A DNA stretch of 46,231 bases from an uncultured bacterium (GCA_913051705.1 CAJXCW010000006.1:1-46231), one strand, 5' to 3'; positions 1-8,006 are shown, numbered from the stretch's first letter. Notes: generated by a model from the letters alone, not told the origin. Numbers and translations: made by a program.

Positions 1-68
1 GATTTATGGATCAACTGATGCATCCCAAACCGTATAATACAGCCGCCACTCTTCCCATCGTTTACTCT

Positions 69-99
69 GCGCTCTGTACGCGCACGGCGTACAGAGCGC
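69..99. repeat. 13-bp perfect inverted repeat upstream of the GNAT gene
   Basis: Arms at 69-81 and 87-99 are exact reverse complements, separated by five bases. The hairpin lies about 30 bases before the GNAT start codon. It could be a terminator of an upstream gene outside the window, although no T-run follows, or a REP-like palindrome. It shares the string ACGCGCACGGCG with the palindrome near 36785. Confidence 0.6.
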
Positions 100-130
100 G
101 TACGCGGAACATCGGAACAATCTTTTACTC

Positions 131-1450
131 ATGCCCATCCAACTGAAACCTAAAGAAATTCAGGCGTTCAAGCGCCATCTTGAGGACCTGGGCCTGCCGT
201 CTGTGGCGACGTATCGAGCCTGGTGCCAGGACCATGGGTTTGATCCGGCGGCGAAGAAGCACTGGCGGGACCGGCGTCAGGAACAACTGGCGGCCAGACG
301 GATGGGCACAAAGGATGAAGATGAGGACGCGCTGAAGGCACATATCGCAGCACTGGGACTCGACAGCACCTCTGAATACCAGATATGGTGCCGGACGAAC
401 GGGTTCAGCGGAAAGCTGTACAAGACGCCGTCGCAGCGGGTGCAGGAACGCCGTATGCTGGGGCAGCTGCGTCGTCAGGCCCAACAGGCAGGCAGTCTGT
501 GTCATACGCGGAAGACGGGTACGATCGAGCAGATTTATGCCGGTGATCTGGATGGGGAGCATCCGGCCCATCCATACCTGCATATTATTCACAACCATTT
601 CCAGACCCTGCGTGCGGCAGACCAACCGGATATTGCCGATGCCTATCTGGCGCAGCCGCAGCCTGATTTCACCATGAAGGGCCGAACGGTCGATTCCATG
701 CTGGAACTGGTGGAAGACCGACACGGGGAAAAGCTTGCGGAGATGTGGAACGACAGCGATGGCGAATGGCCCGGCACCTGGACCAGTGGCATGCCTATGA
801 CCGCACAGAATATACGGGACTGGCATGATCGGGAAGAATATCTGACCGTCCATGTGTGGGATGCCGGAGATAAAATTGCCGGGTACTGTTCTCTGATCCA
901 TAAGGAGGACGAAGATGAGGTGGTCTATCTCCCGTTGCTGAATGTATCGCCACATTTTCAAGGCAAGAGTCTGGGCCGGAAAATACTGGTCAACGCGGTA
1001 GAGAAAACTATTGACGAGAAAAAATATCGACTCGATCTGGACACCTGGTCGGGCAATTTCAAGGCGATGGCGGCGTATAAGCGAACCGGTTTTTTCTGGG
1101 ATGTCGGCCCCTGGCCATTGCTGCGTAACTTTATGCCGGCCATCCTGCAGATGCCGTGTACCCGGTACTTTTTCGATAAACACGACTGGTACAGGACCTT
1201 GCAGGGAGACTTAACGCACGTGCCGGATGATGAACAGTGGGATGGGCTGAATGTTTTTATCTATCGATTCGATTCAGGTGATGATCAGTTGACAGTCTGG
1301 GCGGATCGGGAGGCCCGGTGTATCACGGCGGTGGATACGGCCGAGGCGTTTGTCGCTGCGACAGTAGACCACGCTGCGATGGAAGCGGTGCTGGCATGGA
1401 CAGTGGATGTGATCGCGGCCTGGGAGAAAGAAGAAAAGAAAAAGTGGTGA
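131..1450 (+). CDS. GNAT-family N-acetyltransferase with duplicated N-terminal module
   Basis: This 439-residue protein has a GNAT core at roughly residues 245-325. The acetyl-CoA loop is seen as VSPHFQGKSLGRKIL (from about 273), followed by an AYKRTGF segment typical of the last GNAT helix. The substrate cannot be predicted. The N-terminus holds two related modules of about 45 residues: LGLPSVATYRAWCQDHGF (around 21-38) and LGLDSTSEYQIWCRTNGF (around 75-92). The C-terminal 110 residues match no domain I recognise. The start has no clear Shine-Dalgarno sequence. The stop codon lies inside a perfect 16-bp tandem duplication. A 352-residue frame on the opposite strand is a shadow. Confidence 0.85.
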   Translation: MPIQLKPKEIQAFKRHLEDLGLPSVATYRAWCQDHGFDPAAKKHWRDRRQEQLAARRMGTKDEDEDALKAHIAALGLDSTSEYQIWCRTNGFSGKLYKTPSQRVQERRMLGQLRRQAQQAGSLCHTRKTGTIEQIYAGDLDGEHPAHPYLHIIHNHFQTLRAADQPDIADAYLAQPQPDFTMKGRTVDSMLELVEDRHGEKLAEMWNDSDGEWPGTWTSGMPMTAQNIRDWHDREEYLTVHVWDAGDKIAGYCSLIHKEDEDEVVYLPLLNVSPHFQGKSLGRKILVNAVEKTIDEKKYRLDLDTWSGNFKAMAAYKRTGFFWDVGPWPLLRNFMPAILQMPCTRYFFDKHDWYRTLQGDLTHVPDDEQWDGLNVFIYRFDSGDDQLTVWADREARCITAVDTAEAFVAATVDHAAMEAVLAWTVDVIAAWEKEEKKKW

Positions 1451-1474
1451 TCTGGTGAAGTGGTGATCTGGTGA
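1443..1474. repeat. 16-bp perfect tandem duplication at the GNAT stop codon
   Basis: The unit AGTGGTGATCTGGTGA occurs twice head to tail at 1443-1458 and 1459-1474. The first copy contains the stop codon of the GNAT gene and the second immediately precedes the ABC-exporter remnant. It belongs to the group of word arrays found at gene 3' ends across the window. Confidence 0.85.
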
Positions 1475-1579
1475 GTTGAAAATCTTAAAGATGGTCATAT
1501 CGAGGCGCAGGGTACCCTGGACGACTTGCTGAAGAAGGGCGAAGAGATGCGGCAACTGTGGAATATGATGATCTCGTAG
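1475..1579 (+). pseudogene. 3' end of an ABC exporter ATP-binding gene (remnant)
   Basis: A 34-codon open stretch reads like the extreme C-terminus of an ABC exporter nucleotide-binding domain: [16 protein letters not shown], then [10 protein letters not shown], then a TAG stop. In ABC exporters this segment follows the H-loop (DG-I-E-GTH-ELL). No Walker A, signature or Walker B precedes it: upstream are the GNAT gene and a tandem duplication. It has no start codon and is in the same frame as the GNAT gene. I infer that deletion or rearrangement left only the tail of the gene here. Confidence 0.7.
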
Positions 1580-1601
1580 GTACAAAATTAAATAAATTCA
1601 A

Positions 1602-1627
1602 AGATTCTCCGGACGCCCGGAGAATCT
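1602..1627. terminator. 11-bp hairpin after the ABC remnant
   Basis: Perfect arms at 1602-1612 and 1617-1627 around a four-base loop form a GC-rich stem. There is no T-run after it, so a factor-independent terminator is uncertain. It lies 22 bases beyond the stop of the ABC-exporter remnant, where the original gene's terminator would be expected. Confidence 0.45.
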
Positions 1628-1760
1628 CGACTGTATAATAGAATATTGATGTTTATTAAAAATAACTTGGCATCAGGGAAAGAATAATCTATGCTGCTCT
1701 CTGATATAACAGAAAGCGTAATTCGGCAATATGCCGACCGTTCATCCATTAACTGATCTT

Positions 1761-2597
1761 ATGCTTATCTCCAGCCCCTCCAACCCACGCATCAAACAAA
1801 TCCGCGCCCTGTCCCAACGGAAAACACGGCGCGAGACCGGCCTGTTCTTTGTAGAAGGTATTCGTCCAGTGGCCGAAGCCGTTGCGCTACAGGCAGACAT
1901 CGATATCCTGATCGTCGCCCCGGAATTACTGCGTAGTGATTTCGGACAGGAAACGGTGCGGACCGCGGACCAGGTCGGCATTTCAACCCTTGAAGTCAGC
2001 GAGACGGTATTTCAAACGCTCTCCCGTAAGGATGGCCCTCAGGGGCTTGGCGCCGTAGTTCGGCAACGATGGGAAACATTAGAGGCAGTACAGCCGGGCG
2101 ATGAACTGGCCTGGGTCGTCTTGGAAGATGTTCAGAATCCGGGTAATCTGGGATCGATACTTCGTACGTGTGATGCGGTCGGCGCAGCGGGTATCATCCT
2201 GCTGGGCGACACCACCGACCCTTACGATCCGGCTGCCGTCCGCAGCAGTATGGGCGCCATTTTCTCACAACGCCTGATCCGAGCGACGTTGGACGCCCTG
2301 ATAACATGGAAGCAGCAACATCACCTGACCATGATCGGTGCCTCCGATTCGGCGGAAATCGACTATCAAGCCATGCCCTATGGACCACCCATTCTGCTAT
2401 GCATGGGCAGCGAACAACACGGCCTGTCGGATACCCACACAGCCGCCTGTGACGACACCGTACGCATTCCCATGGTCGGCCGCAGTGATTCGCTGAACCT
2501 GGCTGTCGCCACCAGTGTGATTTTATACGAAATATTCAACAAATGGCGGGCAAACGAACAAATCAGACAATCGGAAAATCACCAAATCACCAAATGA
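1761..2597 (+). CDS. TrmH/SpoU-family RNA 2'-O-methyltransferase
   Basis: This is a SPOUT-class methyltransferase transferring a methyl group from SAM to a ribose 2'-OH in rRNA or tRNA. The N-terminal substrate-binding part (SNPRIKQIRAL, then FFVEGIRPVAEA) is typical. The knot motifs are present: EDVQNPGNLGSILRT (motif 1), then LCMGSEQHGL and IPMVGRSDSLNLAVA (motifs 2 and 3). An upstream ATG at 1731 would add ten residues, but homologues usually start near MLISSPSNPRIK, so 1761 is preferred; neither has a strong ribosome site. The last 15 residues (after FNKWR) are encoded by an A-rich repeat array rather than by family sequence, so the natural 3' end was probably replaced. Confidence 0.9.
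   Translation: MLISSPSNPRIKQIRALSQRKTRRETGLFFVEGIRPVAEAVALQADIDILIVAPELLRSDFGQETVRTADQVGISTLEVSETVFQTLSRKDGPQGLGAVVRQRWETLEAVQPGDELAWVVLEDVQNPGNLGSILRTCDAVGAAGIILLGDTTDPYDPAAVRSSMGAIFSQRLIRATLDALITWKQQHHLTMIGASDSAEIDYQAMPYGPPILLCMGSEQHGLSDTHTAACDDTVRIPMVGRSDSLNLAVATSVILYEIFNKWRANEQIRQSENHQITK
2540..2595. repeat. A-rich word array overlapping the methyltransferase 3' end
   Basis: Variants of the words ACAAATC and ACCAAATC recur here, for example two consecutive CACCAAAT units just before the TGA stop. The array supplies the final codons and the stop of the methyltransferase gene and ends at the ribosome site of the creatininase gene. Confidence 0.6.
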
Positions 2598-2607
2598 AGG
2601 AGTCCCC

Positions 2608-3363
2608 ATGCCGACCACCCCCCAATGGCGACACTACCATGAACTGCGCCCCGACGAACTGGCTGTCCTGCGTGATGAAAACCCCGTCGCCTTCTGGCCG
2701 CTTGGATTGCTGGAACACCACGGCTGGCACCTGCCGGTCGGTTTCGACGGCATCAAGGCGGAGCGGCTCTGCATCCGCATCGCCGAGCGCACCGGCGGGG
2801 GGATTCTGCCGGTCATGTGGTGGGGAACCGGTGGTGGACACGATGCCTTCCTGTGGACCCACTACCAGCCGCCCGAAGCCGTAGCAGCCATGCTGACGAC
2901 GACCGTAGAGCAGTTGATTGCTTTCGATTTCCGGGTGATTGTCCTCATGGCAGGACATTATCCATGGCAGGGCATTCTGGACGACTGTCTGCCTGCCATT
3001 CAGAATGCCCACAAGGATATCACCTTGCTGTGGGGTACCGAGGCCTCCATCGGCGGGGACGCCGTACCTTTGCCTGGTGATCATGCCGCGAAAGAGGAGA
3101 CCTCCTACGGCCTGGCGCTCTTTCCCGAACTGGTAGATATGGACGCCCTCATGCCCGGCAGAAACGAAGCCGCTGCCTGGCCTGCCGGTCGCATGCCTCC
3201 AGAAGGAGAACGCCATCCCGGCGTCGTCTTCGAGGCGCATGATCCGCTCTTCGCCCAATTCGGCGAGGACGCCCGGCAGGGGTCGGCCGAACGCGGCGAG
3301 GCAGGGCTCTCGAAGTTGGAAGATTATCTGGCCGGTGTGATCCGTGAGGCCATCAAAGCCTAA
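2608..3363 (+). CDS. Creatininase-family amidohydrolase
   Basis: This 251-residue protein has the metal-binding signature of the creatininase family (PF02633): PLGLLEHHGWHLPVGFD with Glu36, His38 and Asp47, GGGHDAF near 76, AGHYPW with His117, and the acidic GDHAAKEETS near 158-166. The family hydrolyses cyclic or linear amides (creatinine, formamides in cofactor pathways) with two divalent metal ions; the substrate here is unknown. A strong AAGGAG lies seven bases before the ATG. It follows the methyltransferase by ten bases and may be cotranscribed. Codons are richer in G/C at third positions than in flanking genes. Confidence 0.88.
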   Translation: MPTTPQWRHYHELRPDELAVLRDENPVAFWPLGLLEHHGWHLPVGFDGIKAERLCIRIAERTGGGILPVMWWGTGGGHDAFLWTHYQPPEAVAAMLTTTVEQLIAFDFRVIVLMAGHYPWQGILDDCLPAIQNAHKDITLLWGTEASIGGDAVPLPGDHAAKEETSYGLALFPELVDMDALMPGRNEAAAWPAGRMPPEGERHPGVVFEAHDPLFAQFGEDARQGSAERGEAGLSKLEDYLAGVIREAIKA

Positions 3364-3431
3364 GGATGTGCCCTGTATTAAATTCCATACGCACCCTGTC
3401 TTAAAATAAAGACATACGTTTCAACGCCCCG

Positions 3432-3457
3432 AAATATAGACTTCAAAGCCTATATTT
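3432..3457. other. AT-rich hairpin downstream of the creatininase gene
   Basis: The arms AAATATAG and CTATATTT enclose a ten-base loop about 70 bases after the creatininase stop. It may help end transcription, but no T-run of useful length follows. The remainder of 3364-3627 shows no gene that I can support. Confidence 0.35.
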
Positions 3458-3627
3458 TAGCGGCATGTATAGTTTTAGCTACATCATTTCCTGCCGGACT
3501 GGATTGGTCGCTGACCTTCCGGCCATTTGTTTATGGTCATCAAGCGCTTTAGCCTTGATGTTGGCACAGGGTTTGCCTTTACTCAGTAGAAGTATAGTGG
3601 TCGAAATGCTGCGAGTACGGAGCCGAT

Positions 3628-3888
3628 ATGTTATCGTTATTGTATAATCGAATGTGTGCGGTTTTTGGCGTCTTGCTGTTTTCAGGGGCTGTCATAACTG
3701 TACCGGTAAACGCACAAACGGATACCGATGAAAACTACAATGATCTCTTGAAGGACAGTTTCCGACTTCTGCCTGATCCGAAAGGCGCGTTTGTTTCCTC
3801 TGATAATTTCATGGTGCGTTACGCCAATGCGGTAAGATATTTAAACGATACGAAATACATTGAATTGGCGCTACGACCGGATGATTAA
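3628..3888 (+). CDS. N-terminal part of an exported protein, probably truncated
   Basis: This 86-codon frame has GGAG at a good distance from its ATG, a hydrophobic stretch (MCAVFGVLLFSGAVITVPVNA) and a plausible signal peptidase site VNA|QTDTDE, leaving glutamine at the new N-terminus. The mature part, about 55 residues, is unlike any family I know. The last residues are antisense to the C-terminal codons of a DUF433 remnant on the other strand, so I infer that the gene was cut and joined to foreign sequence near 3870. It may be transcribed, but a full-length product is unlikely. Confidence 0.45.
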   Translation: MLSLLYNRMCAVFGVLLFSGAVITVPVNAQTDTDENYNDLLKDSFRLLPDPKGAFVSSDNFMVRYANAVRYLNDTKYIELALRPDD

Positions 3889-4027
3889 GCCGTTGACTGG
3901 CAAATGTCAAACTGGCTGATATATCCTCACGTTCCAGATCAGGTAATTCTTCAAGTATTTGTTCCGGAGATAATCCATTGGCGAGTAAATCCAGTACATC
4001 GGTGACCCGAATACGCGCTGCCTCCAA
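3871..4027 (-). pseudogene. DUF433-family fragment
   Basis: The translation RIRVTDVLDLLANGLSPEQI, followed by LEELPDLEREDI and ending LNHPVVA, matches the C-terminal two thirds of DUF433 proteins, small DNA-binding-type domains that often accompany a PIN-type toxin partner. The conserved N-terminal segment (the GKP-IRGTRI block) is missing. The apparent start is only a TTG, and a different frame runs upstream. Past HPVVA the frame enters antisense sequence of the exported-protein fragment. I take it as one piece of the 3.6-5.0 kb mosaic. No PIN-domain partner is visible. Confidence 0.7.
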
Positions 4028-4213
4028 TACTATTGGGGGTTACGAGAAATGGGCCATCTGTTACGGTCAGCGTTTCCAGGCCGAACGCTACCGTCCACAA
4101 CATGTATTGATGGGAAGAGGGAAATAGATTTCGATACAGAAGGTGACCGGGCGGCGAGTAGCTTTCTATCCCTCGTATATAGTCCGTCGGCATATTCAGG
4201 ATACGGCGACCGG
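4020..4213 (-). other. Unassigned spacer in the gene-fragment mosaic
   Basis: Between the DUF433 fragment and the methyltransferase fragment lie about 190 bases open on the minus strand (VWYSPATGRRILNMPTDY and on). I do not recognise the product. It is probably a fragment of another gene, since both ends fuse into frames of unrelated families. Confidence 0.3.
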
Positions 4214-4536
4214 TGGCCGGAGAATACCATACTCCATTAGCACGAAATCGAAATGACGGATAAAAGGGGTTGTTTGCCACTCTAATACATCTGAGACGAT
4301 ATAGTCAAGGGAGACCCCGGCGGCTCGTGCGCATTCGAGGGCATAACGCTGATTTTCTTCCGTGATATCAACAATCGTCACCTGGGCGCCAAGCAGGGAG
4401 AGGGCGACCGCTTTTTTACCCGAGGAGCCAAGGAGATTAGCTATCTTTTTTCTTTTACATCCCCCAAAAACCTGAAGTAGTCTCGCAGGGTATGCTCGGG
4501 ATTTTCCCGCAGTTTTTCGGCGGCCTCCTCTGGCGT
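4196..4536 (-). pseudogene. Class I SAM methyltransferase fragment (N-terminal half)
   Basis: Reading on the minus strand, TPEEAAEKLRENPEHTL, then RDYFRFLGDVK, then IANLLGSSGKKAVALSLLGA (motif I) and VTIVDITEENQRYA (motif II) are characteristic of a class I SAM-dependent methyltransferase. A one-base loss in a purine run near 4450 shifts the frame between GDVK and IANLL, producing an early TAG at 4441. The sequence stops matching after LMEYGIL near 4214, so the C-terminal half is gone. Its 5' end is fused in frame to a PhyH fragment at about 4534-4548, where both families have glycine/threonine-rich sequence. Confidence 0.75.
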
Positions 4537-4992
4537 GCCGCCGCCCCCGGGTTCGGCAGTCGAGAAAAACAGAAACACATGTACCCCCGTCAGCCCATCG
4601 TCATGTCCCCGCTCATCTCCGTCCCAGTGCCATCCGTCTGCGATGATATCCCAGGGTTGCCCGCTTCCTTCCGGAAAGGTGATTATAAAGCCGCCCCATC
4701 ACGGTGGTTTTTTCCAGGTGCCGGAACCATGCAGTTGATCGAGCGCACCGAACATACGTGGACTGTTGATCCCCTTGAAAATACCGTGGCGGTTGCTGTT
4801 ATTAAGCCCCCGCCAGGGATTCGACCCTGTGGCGCGGTCATTACGGTCGATATCACCAAGGCGCTTGAGTTCGGCCCACATGAAATCTTGCATCGCCAGG
4901 GCCGATTCACCAGGAAAAGCTTCGCGAAGATGTAGATACCCTTTTTCTTTAAATGATTGCAGGTCTTCAGGGGAGAAGATAGGGGTTGTCAA
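4537..4992 (-). pseudogene. Phytanoyl-CoA dioxygenase (PhyH) N-terminal fragment
   Basis: The frame begins MTTPIFSPEDLQSFKEKGYL, the usual start of PhyH-family Fe(II)/2-oxoglutarate oxygenases, and reaches the iron-binding WHWDGD (His and Asp). An in-frame TGA at 4699-4701 interrupts it between KKPP and WGGFIITFPEG. After the conserved EPGGGGT turn the sequence switches to the methyltransferase fragment, so the distal His and Arg of the oxygenase are lost. The PhyH part cannot make a working oxygenase. Intact PhyH genes elsewhere in the window (16543 and 35881) show the family is common in this genome. Confidence 0.8.
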
Positions 4993-5123
4993 AATTCAAC
5001 CGTTCTTTTATGAACGTTTTAAATCCTGGACTGGATCTCAAGTATCTATTTTTTCATCAACGACCTCATTTTGCCGTAAAATAAAGACTACCATGCCACA
5101 ATTTACGCCGAAATGAGAGGCGG

Positions 5124-6383
5124 TTAAGAATGTTCCATCTTTGTTCTCGGGGCCATCACCCTTCCCATCACCTCTCCGAAACCCACTTGATACCCATCCC
5201 CCTGCGCCCAACCCGTGATCGTCAGGCGGTCGCCATCCTGGAGGAATTTGCGGGTTTCACCGGTGGTCAGTTCAAGTGGATTTTCGCCGCGCCAGGTGAT
5301 TTCCAGCATGGAGCCGTAGGTGTCAGGCGTGGGGCCGCTGAGGGTGCCGGACGCCATCAGGTCGCCGGGGCGCATGTTGCAGCCGGTGATGGTATGATGC
5401 GCGAGCTGCTGAGCGATATGCCAGTACATATATTTGAAGTTGGAACGGGCAATGGACATCGGTTCCGTCATGGATTCGCTCTGTAGAAGTACTTCCAGAT
5501 TGATGTCGTACGCCTGATCACCGGCATGGTCCAGATACGACAACGGCGCCGGATCCTGAGGCGGCGCGGCGCAGAGGAACGGCTCCAGCGCGTCCAGGGA
5601 GACCACCCAGGGTGAGATGGAGGTAGCCATATTCTTGGCCAGAAACGGGCCGAGTGGCTGGTATTCCCACCGCTGAATGTCCCGCGCGCTCCAGTCGTTT
5701 ACCAGCACCATTCCGAAAAAATGATCTGCGGCCTGATCGACAGGAATGGGCGTGCCCAGATCGTTGCCGGTTCCGATAAAGTACCCCATCTCCAGTTCGA
5801 AATCCATCACCCTGCTCGGAGCCAGGACCGGCGGTCCGTCCTCCGGCTTGATCTGTCCGTACGGACGGTAGACATCCGTGCCGCTGAGCACCACCGAACT
5901 GGCCCGGCCGTGATAGGCCACCGGGATATACAACCAGTTGGGCATGAGCGCGTTGTCCTTGCCCCGGAACATGGTGCCCATGTTGGTCGCATGTTCCTTT
6001 GAGGAATAGAAGTCCGTATAATCACCGATTTCGACGGGCAGGTGGAGCGTCACATCCGCCACAGGCGTCAGCGCATTTCGGCGCATTTCGGCGTGGTCAC
6101 GCAACGTCGGGTTATCCGAGGCCAGCAGCTCCTGAAGTCGTGATCTGACGGTGCGCCAGGCCTCCCGCCCCTGCGCCATAAACGCATTCAAGGAAGACTG
6201 TGCGAACACGGATGGCTGCGGGAGCAACCCGGCCGCTTCCAGCACGGAAAGATCCAGCACATACGTCCCGATCCGTACCCCCACGCGTGGCGTTCCGCCA
6301 TTCGTGCTGAACACCCCGTAGGGCAGATTCTGAATCGGAAAGTGCGAATCGGCAGGAACCTCGATAAACGATGTAAGCGTCAC
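5124..6383 (-). CDS. fahA: Fumarylacetoacetase
   Basis: This 419-residue protein cleaves fumarylacetoacetate to fumarate and acetoacetate, the last step of tyrosine/homogentisate breakdown. It is co-linear with known enzymes: N-terminal SH3-like part (NLPYGVFS, then PRVGVRIGTYVLDLS), DYTDFYSSKEHATNMGTMFR with the catalytic His and metal Asp, LPVAYHGRASS-like WLYIPVAYHGRASSVV, metal ligands in DFELEMGYFIG and VNDWSARDIQ, and the C-terminal MASGTLSGP. Length matches the family. It starts with GTG at 6383, preceded by AAGGAG at good spacing. It lies 39 bases downstream of another minus-strand gene, likely an operon. Other tyrosine-pathway genes are not in the window. Confidence 0.96.
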   Translation of the reverse strand: MTLTSFIEVPADSHFPIQNLPYGVFSTNGGTPRVGVRIGTYVLDLSVLEAAGLLPQPSVFAQSSLNAFMAQGREAWRTVRSRLQELLASDNPTLRDHAEMRRNALTPVADVTLHLPVEIGDYTDFYSSKEHATNMGTMFRGKDNALMPNWLYIPVAYHGRASSVVLSGTDVYRPYGQIKPEDGPPVLAPSRVMDFELEMGYFIGTGNDLGTPIPVDQAADHFFGMVLVNDWSARDIQRWEYQPLGPFLAKNMATSISPWVVSLDALEPFLCAAPPQDPAPLSYLDHAGDQAYDINLEVLLQSESMTEPMSIARSNFKYMYWHIAQQLAHHTITGCNMRPGDLMASGTLSGPTPDTYGSMLEITWRGENPLELTTGETRKFLQDGDRLTITGWAQGDGYQVGFGEVMGRVMAPRTKMEHS

Positions 6384-6422
6384 TGTAAAACTCCTTAGTT
6401 TCCGTACACCCTCTTATATTTA

Positions 6423-7382
6423 CTACAACCACCCCAGCACCGACAAATCTTCTCGCGGCTCATCAAAGCTGCAGCTCCCGTAAGAGATAAGCGCCTGCGC
6501 CCGTATGCGGACGATGTCCTCAACCGTTGCAGACAGGTGTTGCCATGTGAACATCTGATCCGAAAAAGTAAAATGGCCGACGTCTTCGTCTTCGAGGATC
6601 GTCTGAATATCCTGCAGTCCCAGTCCGTGCACATGCGCCAGAATCCCGGCGCCGAAGAAATTTACGAAACCGTGCATGCGTGTCTGTACACTGTCGTTGT
6701 AATACCGAATCGGGTGGTGCAGCCCCGCCGTAGCTTTCAGCGGCACCGTCGCCTCGCGGCACATCACAATCGCCGCCGCCACCCGCTCCGGAGATGGAAA
6801 GGCCGTTGCCACCACCCCGCCGCAACGCAGTTTGAAGCCGATGGGCGCCGGCGGCTGTGTCCGATTATACGCTCCGATCGCGGTGATGACCACGTTCGCC
6901 GATGGTTGCCAGTCGGCTCCTTTCGGTACTTCGAAGAACGGTCGTAATCCGCCGGCTAACAGCAGGTCGCTTGCCTTGCCTATGACATCATGAATCGCCT
7001 GATCGGAAGCCGGAAGCCGGACTTCGAATATATCCAGCACCGCCTGTGTACCGTGCGATCTTCGGAACTGCTTTACCGTATGAATATCCTGCTCGATCCC
7101 CTTCAAAAACGCGGGGCCGCTCTGTCCGTCCTGCCCAAGGAGCGAGTAGGCTGTGCCGGCGTCGAAGTAATTGTTCCCGGAAACATCGATATGTTCTGTT
7201 AATGCCGCCAGTTGTGATACCGGTATGATAAAACGGGAGAGCATCCAGGCGTCGGCGTCCAGACGATACCGGCGGTAGTGCTCGATCGCTTCGATCAGCG
7301 GTAGTTCCGCAGGGGGAAACAACCCGGCGTAATCGATCAGCCCGGCCAGGAAGGATTTGAGACTCGAAGGAGGTGTAGACAT
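6423..7382 (-). CDS. Conserved protein of unknown function upstream of fahA
   Basis: The product is 319 residues from the ATG at 7382; an alternative GTG at 7424 would add 14. AAAGGA precedes 7382. It has no signal peptide or membrane segment and looks like a cytosolic alpha/beta protein. Conserved-looking blocks are IDYAGLFPPA near the start, IGFKLRCGG, VPLKATAGLHHP and a C-terminal YGSCSFDEPREDL. The lysine and histidine pairs in the middle could belong to a barrel-type active site; this is a guess. Its position directly upstream of fahA on the same strand suggests a role in aromatic amino acid breakdown. Its left border is divergent from the IHF-like gene. Confidence 0.75.
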   Translation of the reverse strand: MSTPPSSLKSFLAGLIDYAGLFPPAELPLIEAIEHYRRYRLDADAWMLSRFIIPVSQLAALTEHIDVSGNNYFDAGTAYSLLGQDGQSGPAFLKGIEQDIHTVKQFRRSHGTQAVLDIFEVRLPASDQAIHDVIGKASDLLLAGGLRPFFEVPKGADWQPSANVVITAIGAYNRTQPPAPIGFKLRCGGVVATAFPSPERVAAAIVMCREATVPLKATAGLHHPIRYYNDSVQTRMHGFVNFFGAGILAHVHGLGLQDIQTILEDEDVGHFTFSDQMFTWQHLSATVEDIVRIRAQALISYGSCSFDEPREDLSVLGWL

Positions 7383-7572
7383 ACGCCCGGTGTCCTTTCC
7401 GGAGACATTCAGATAAGGGGCCACGAACTTCCCTTTTACTGAAGAGGAACCGAGGGATGGTACGCCGGTACGGGAAGACTGTCAACGGAAAATGTAAAGA
7501 GGCCTTGCGGTATTTCAGAGTGAGGCCATGGATTTTCCAGGCAAATAAAATGCCTTGAGGAAACAAAAAATA

Positions 7573-7601
7573 TTGACAGTGCCTCTTCATCCTGTTAGTA
7601 T
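7573..7601 (+). promoter_or_regulatory. Sigma70-like promoter for the IHF/HU gene
   Basis: A consensus -35 TTGACA (7573-7578) is followed after 17 bases by TAGTAT (7596-7601). It sits about 110 bases before the IHF/HU start and in the divergent gap to the fahA operon. Confidence 0.55.
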
Positions 7602-7709
7602 GTAACGCACTGTTGATAACTGGAGCATCTACATAGGGATAGCATCTGTGGATATACGTCATTTCGGATGAATATGCACGACATGCTTCCAGCATAGAGG
7701 AGGTCATTT

Positions 7710-8006
7710 ATGACCACCACCAAGAAAGAACTGGTGGAACAGGTGAGTGAACGTTTAGATATGAAAAAAGAAGACATTTTTCCGATCATCGACCAGACGT
7801 TCGTAACCATGCGTGAATCCCTTATTCATGGTGATCGAATTGAGATTCGCGGGTTCGGCGTCTTTGAAGTCAAGGATACGAAAGCCCGGACATCGGCCCG
7901 TAATCCCCGGACAAGCGCCCTGGTCTACGTACCACCCGGTAAAAAAACACGCTTTAAACCCGGCAAAGTGTTGAAGGAAGCGCTTCGCAAACCGCTTGAT
8001 GACTAA
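7710..8006 (+). CDS. HU/IHF-family DNA-binding protein
   Basis: This 98-residue basic protein has the HU/IHF fold: KKELVEQVSERL at the N-terminal helix, IEIRGFGVFEVKD in the first strand pair, the DNA-bending arm with the RNPRT motif (SARNPRTSALVYVPPGKK) and the C-terminal FKPGKVLKEAL. Members bend or wrap DNA as homodimers or heterodimers. AGGAGG lies seven bases before the ATG. RNPRT resembles IHF-like rather than HU arms (the second paralogue at 40071 has RNPST). It overlaps the start of the following TPR gene, so they are probably cotranscribed. Confidence 0.93.
   Translation: MTTTKKELVEQVSERLDMKKEDIFPIIDQTFVTMRESLIHGDRIEIRGFGVFEVKDTKARTSARNPRTSALVYVPPGKKTRFKPGKVLKEALRKPLDD

Noticed and set aside
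125-1183. 352-residue open frame on the minus strand opposite the GNAT gene
   Set aside because: No recognisable protein features; it mirrors the codon pattern of the GNAT gene on the plus strand, which has clear motifs.
1602-1627. Definite intrinsic terminator
   Set aside because: The stem is perfect but no T-run follows, so it is kept only as a low-confidence hairpin.
4492-4935. 147-residue plus-strand frame in the fragment mosaic
   Set aside because: The minus strand of the same stretch carries recognisable PhyH and methyltransferase blocks; this frame shows none.
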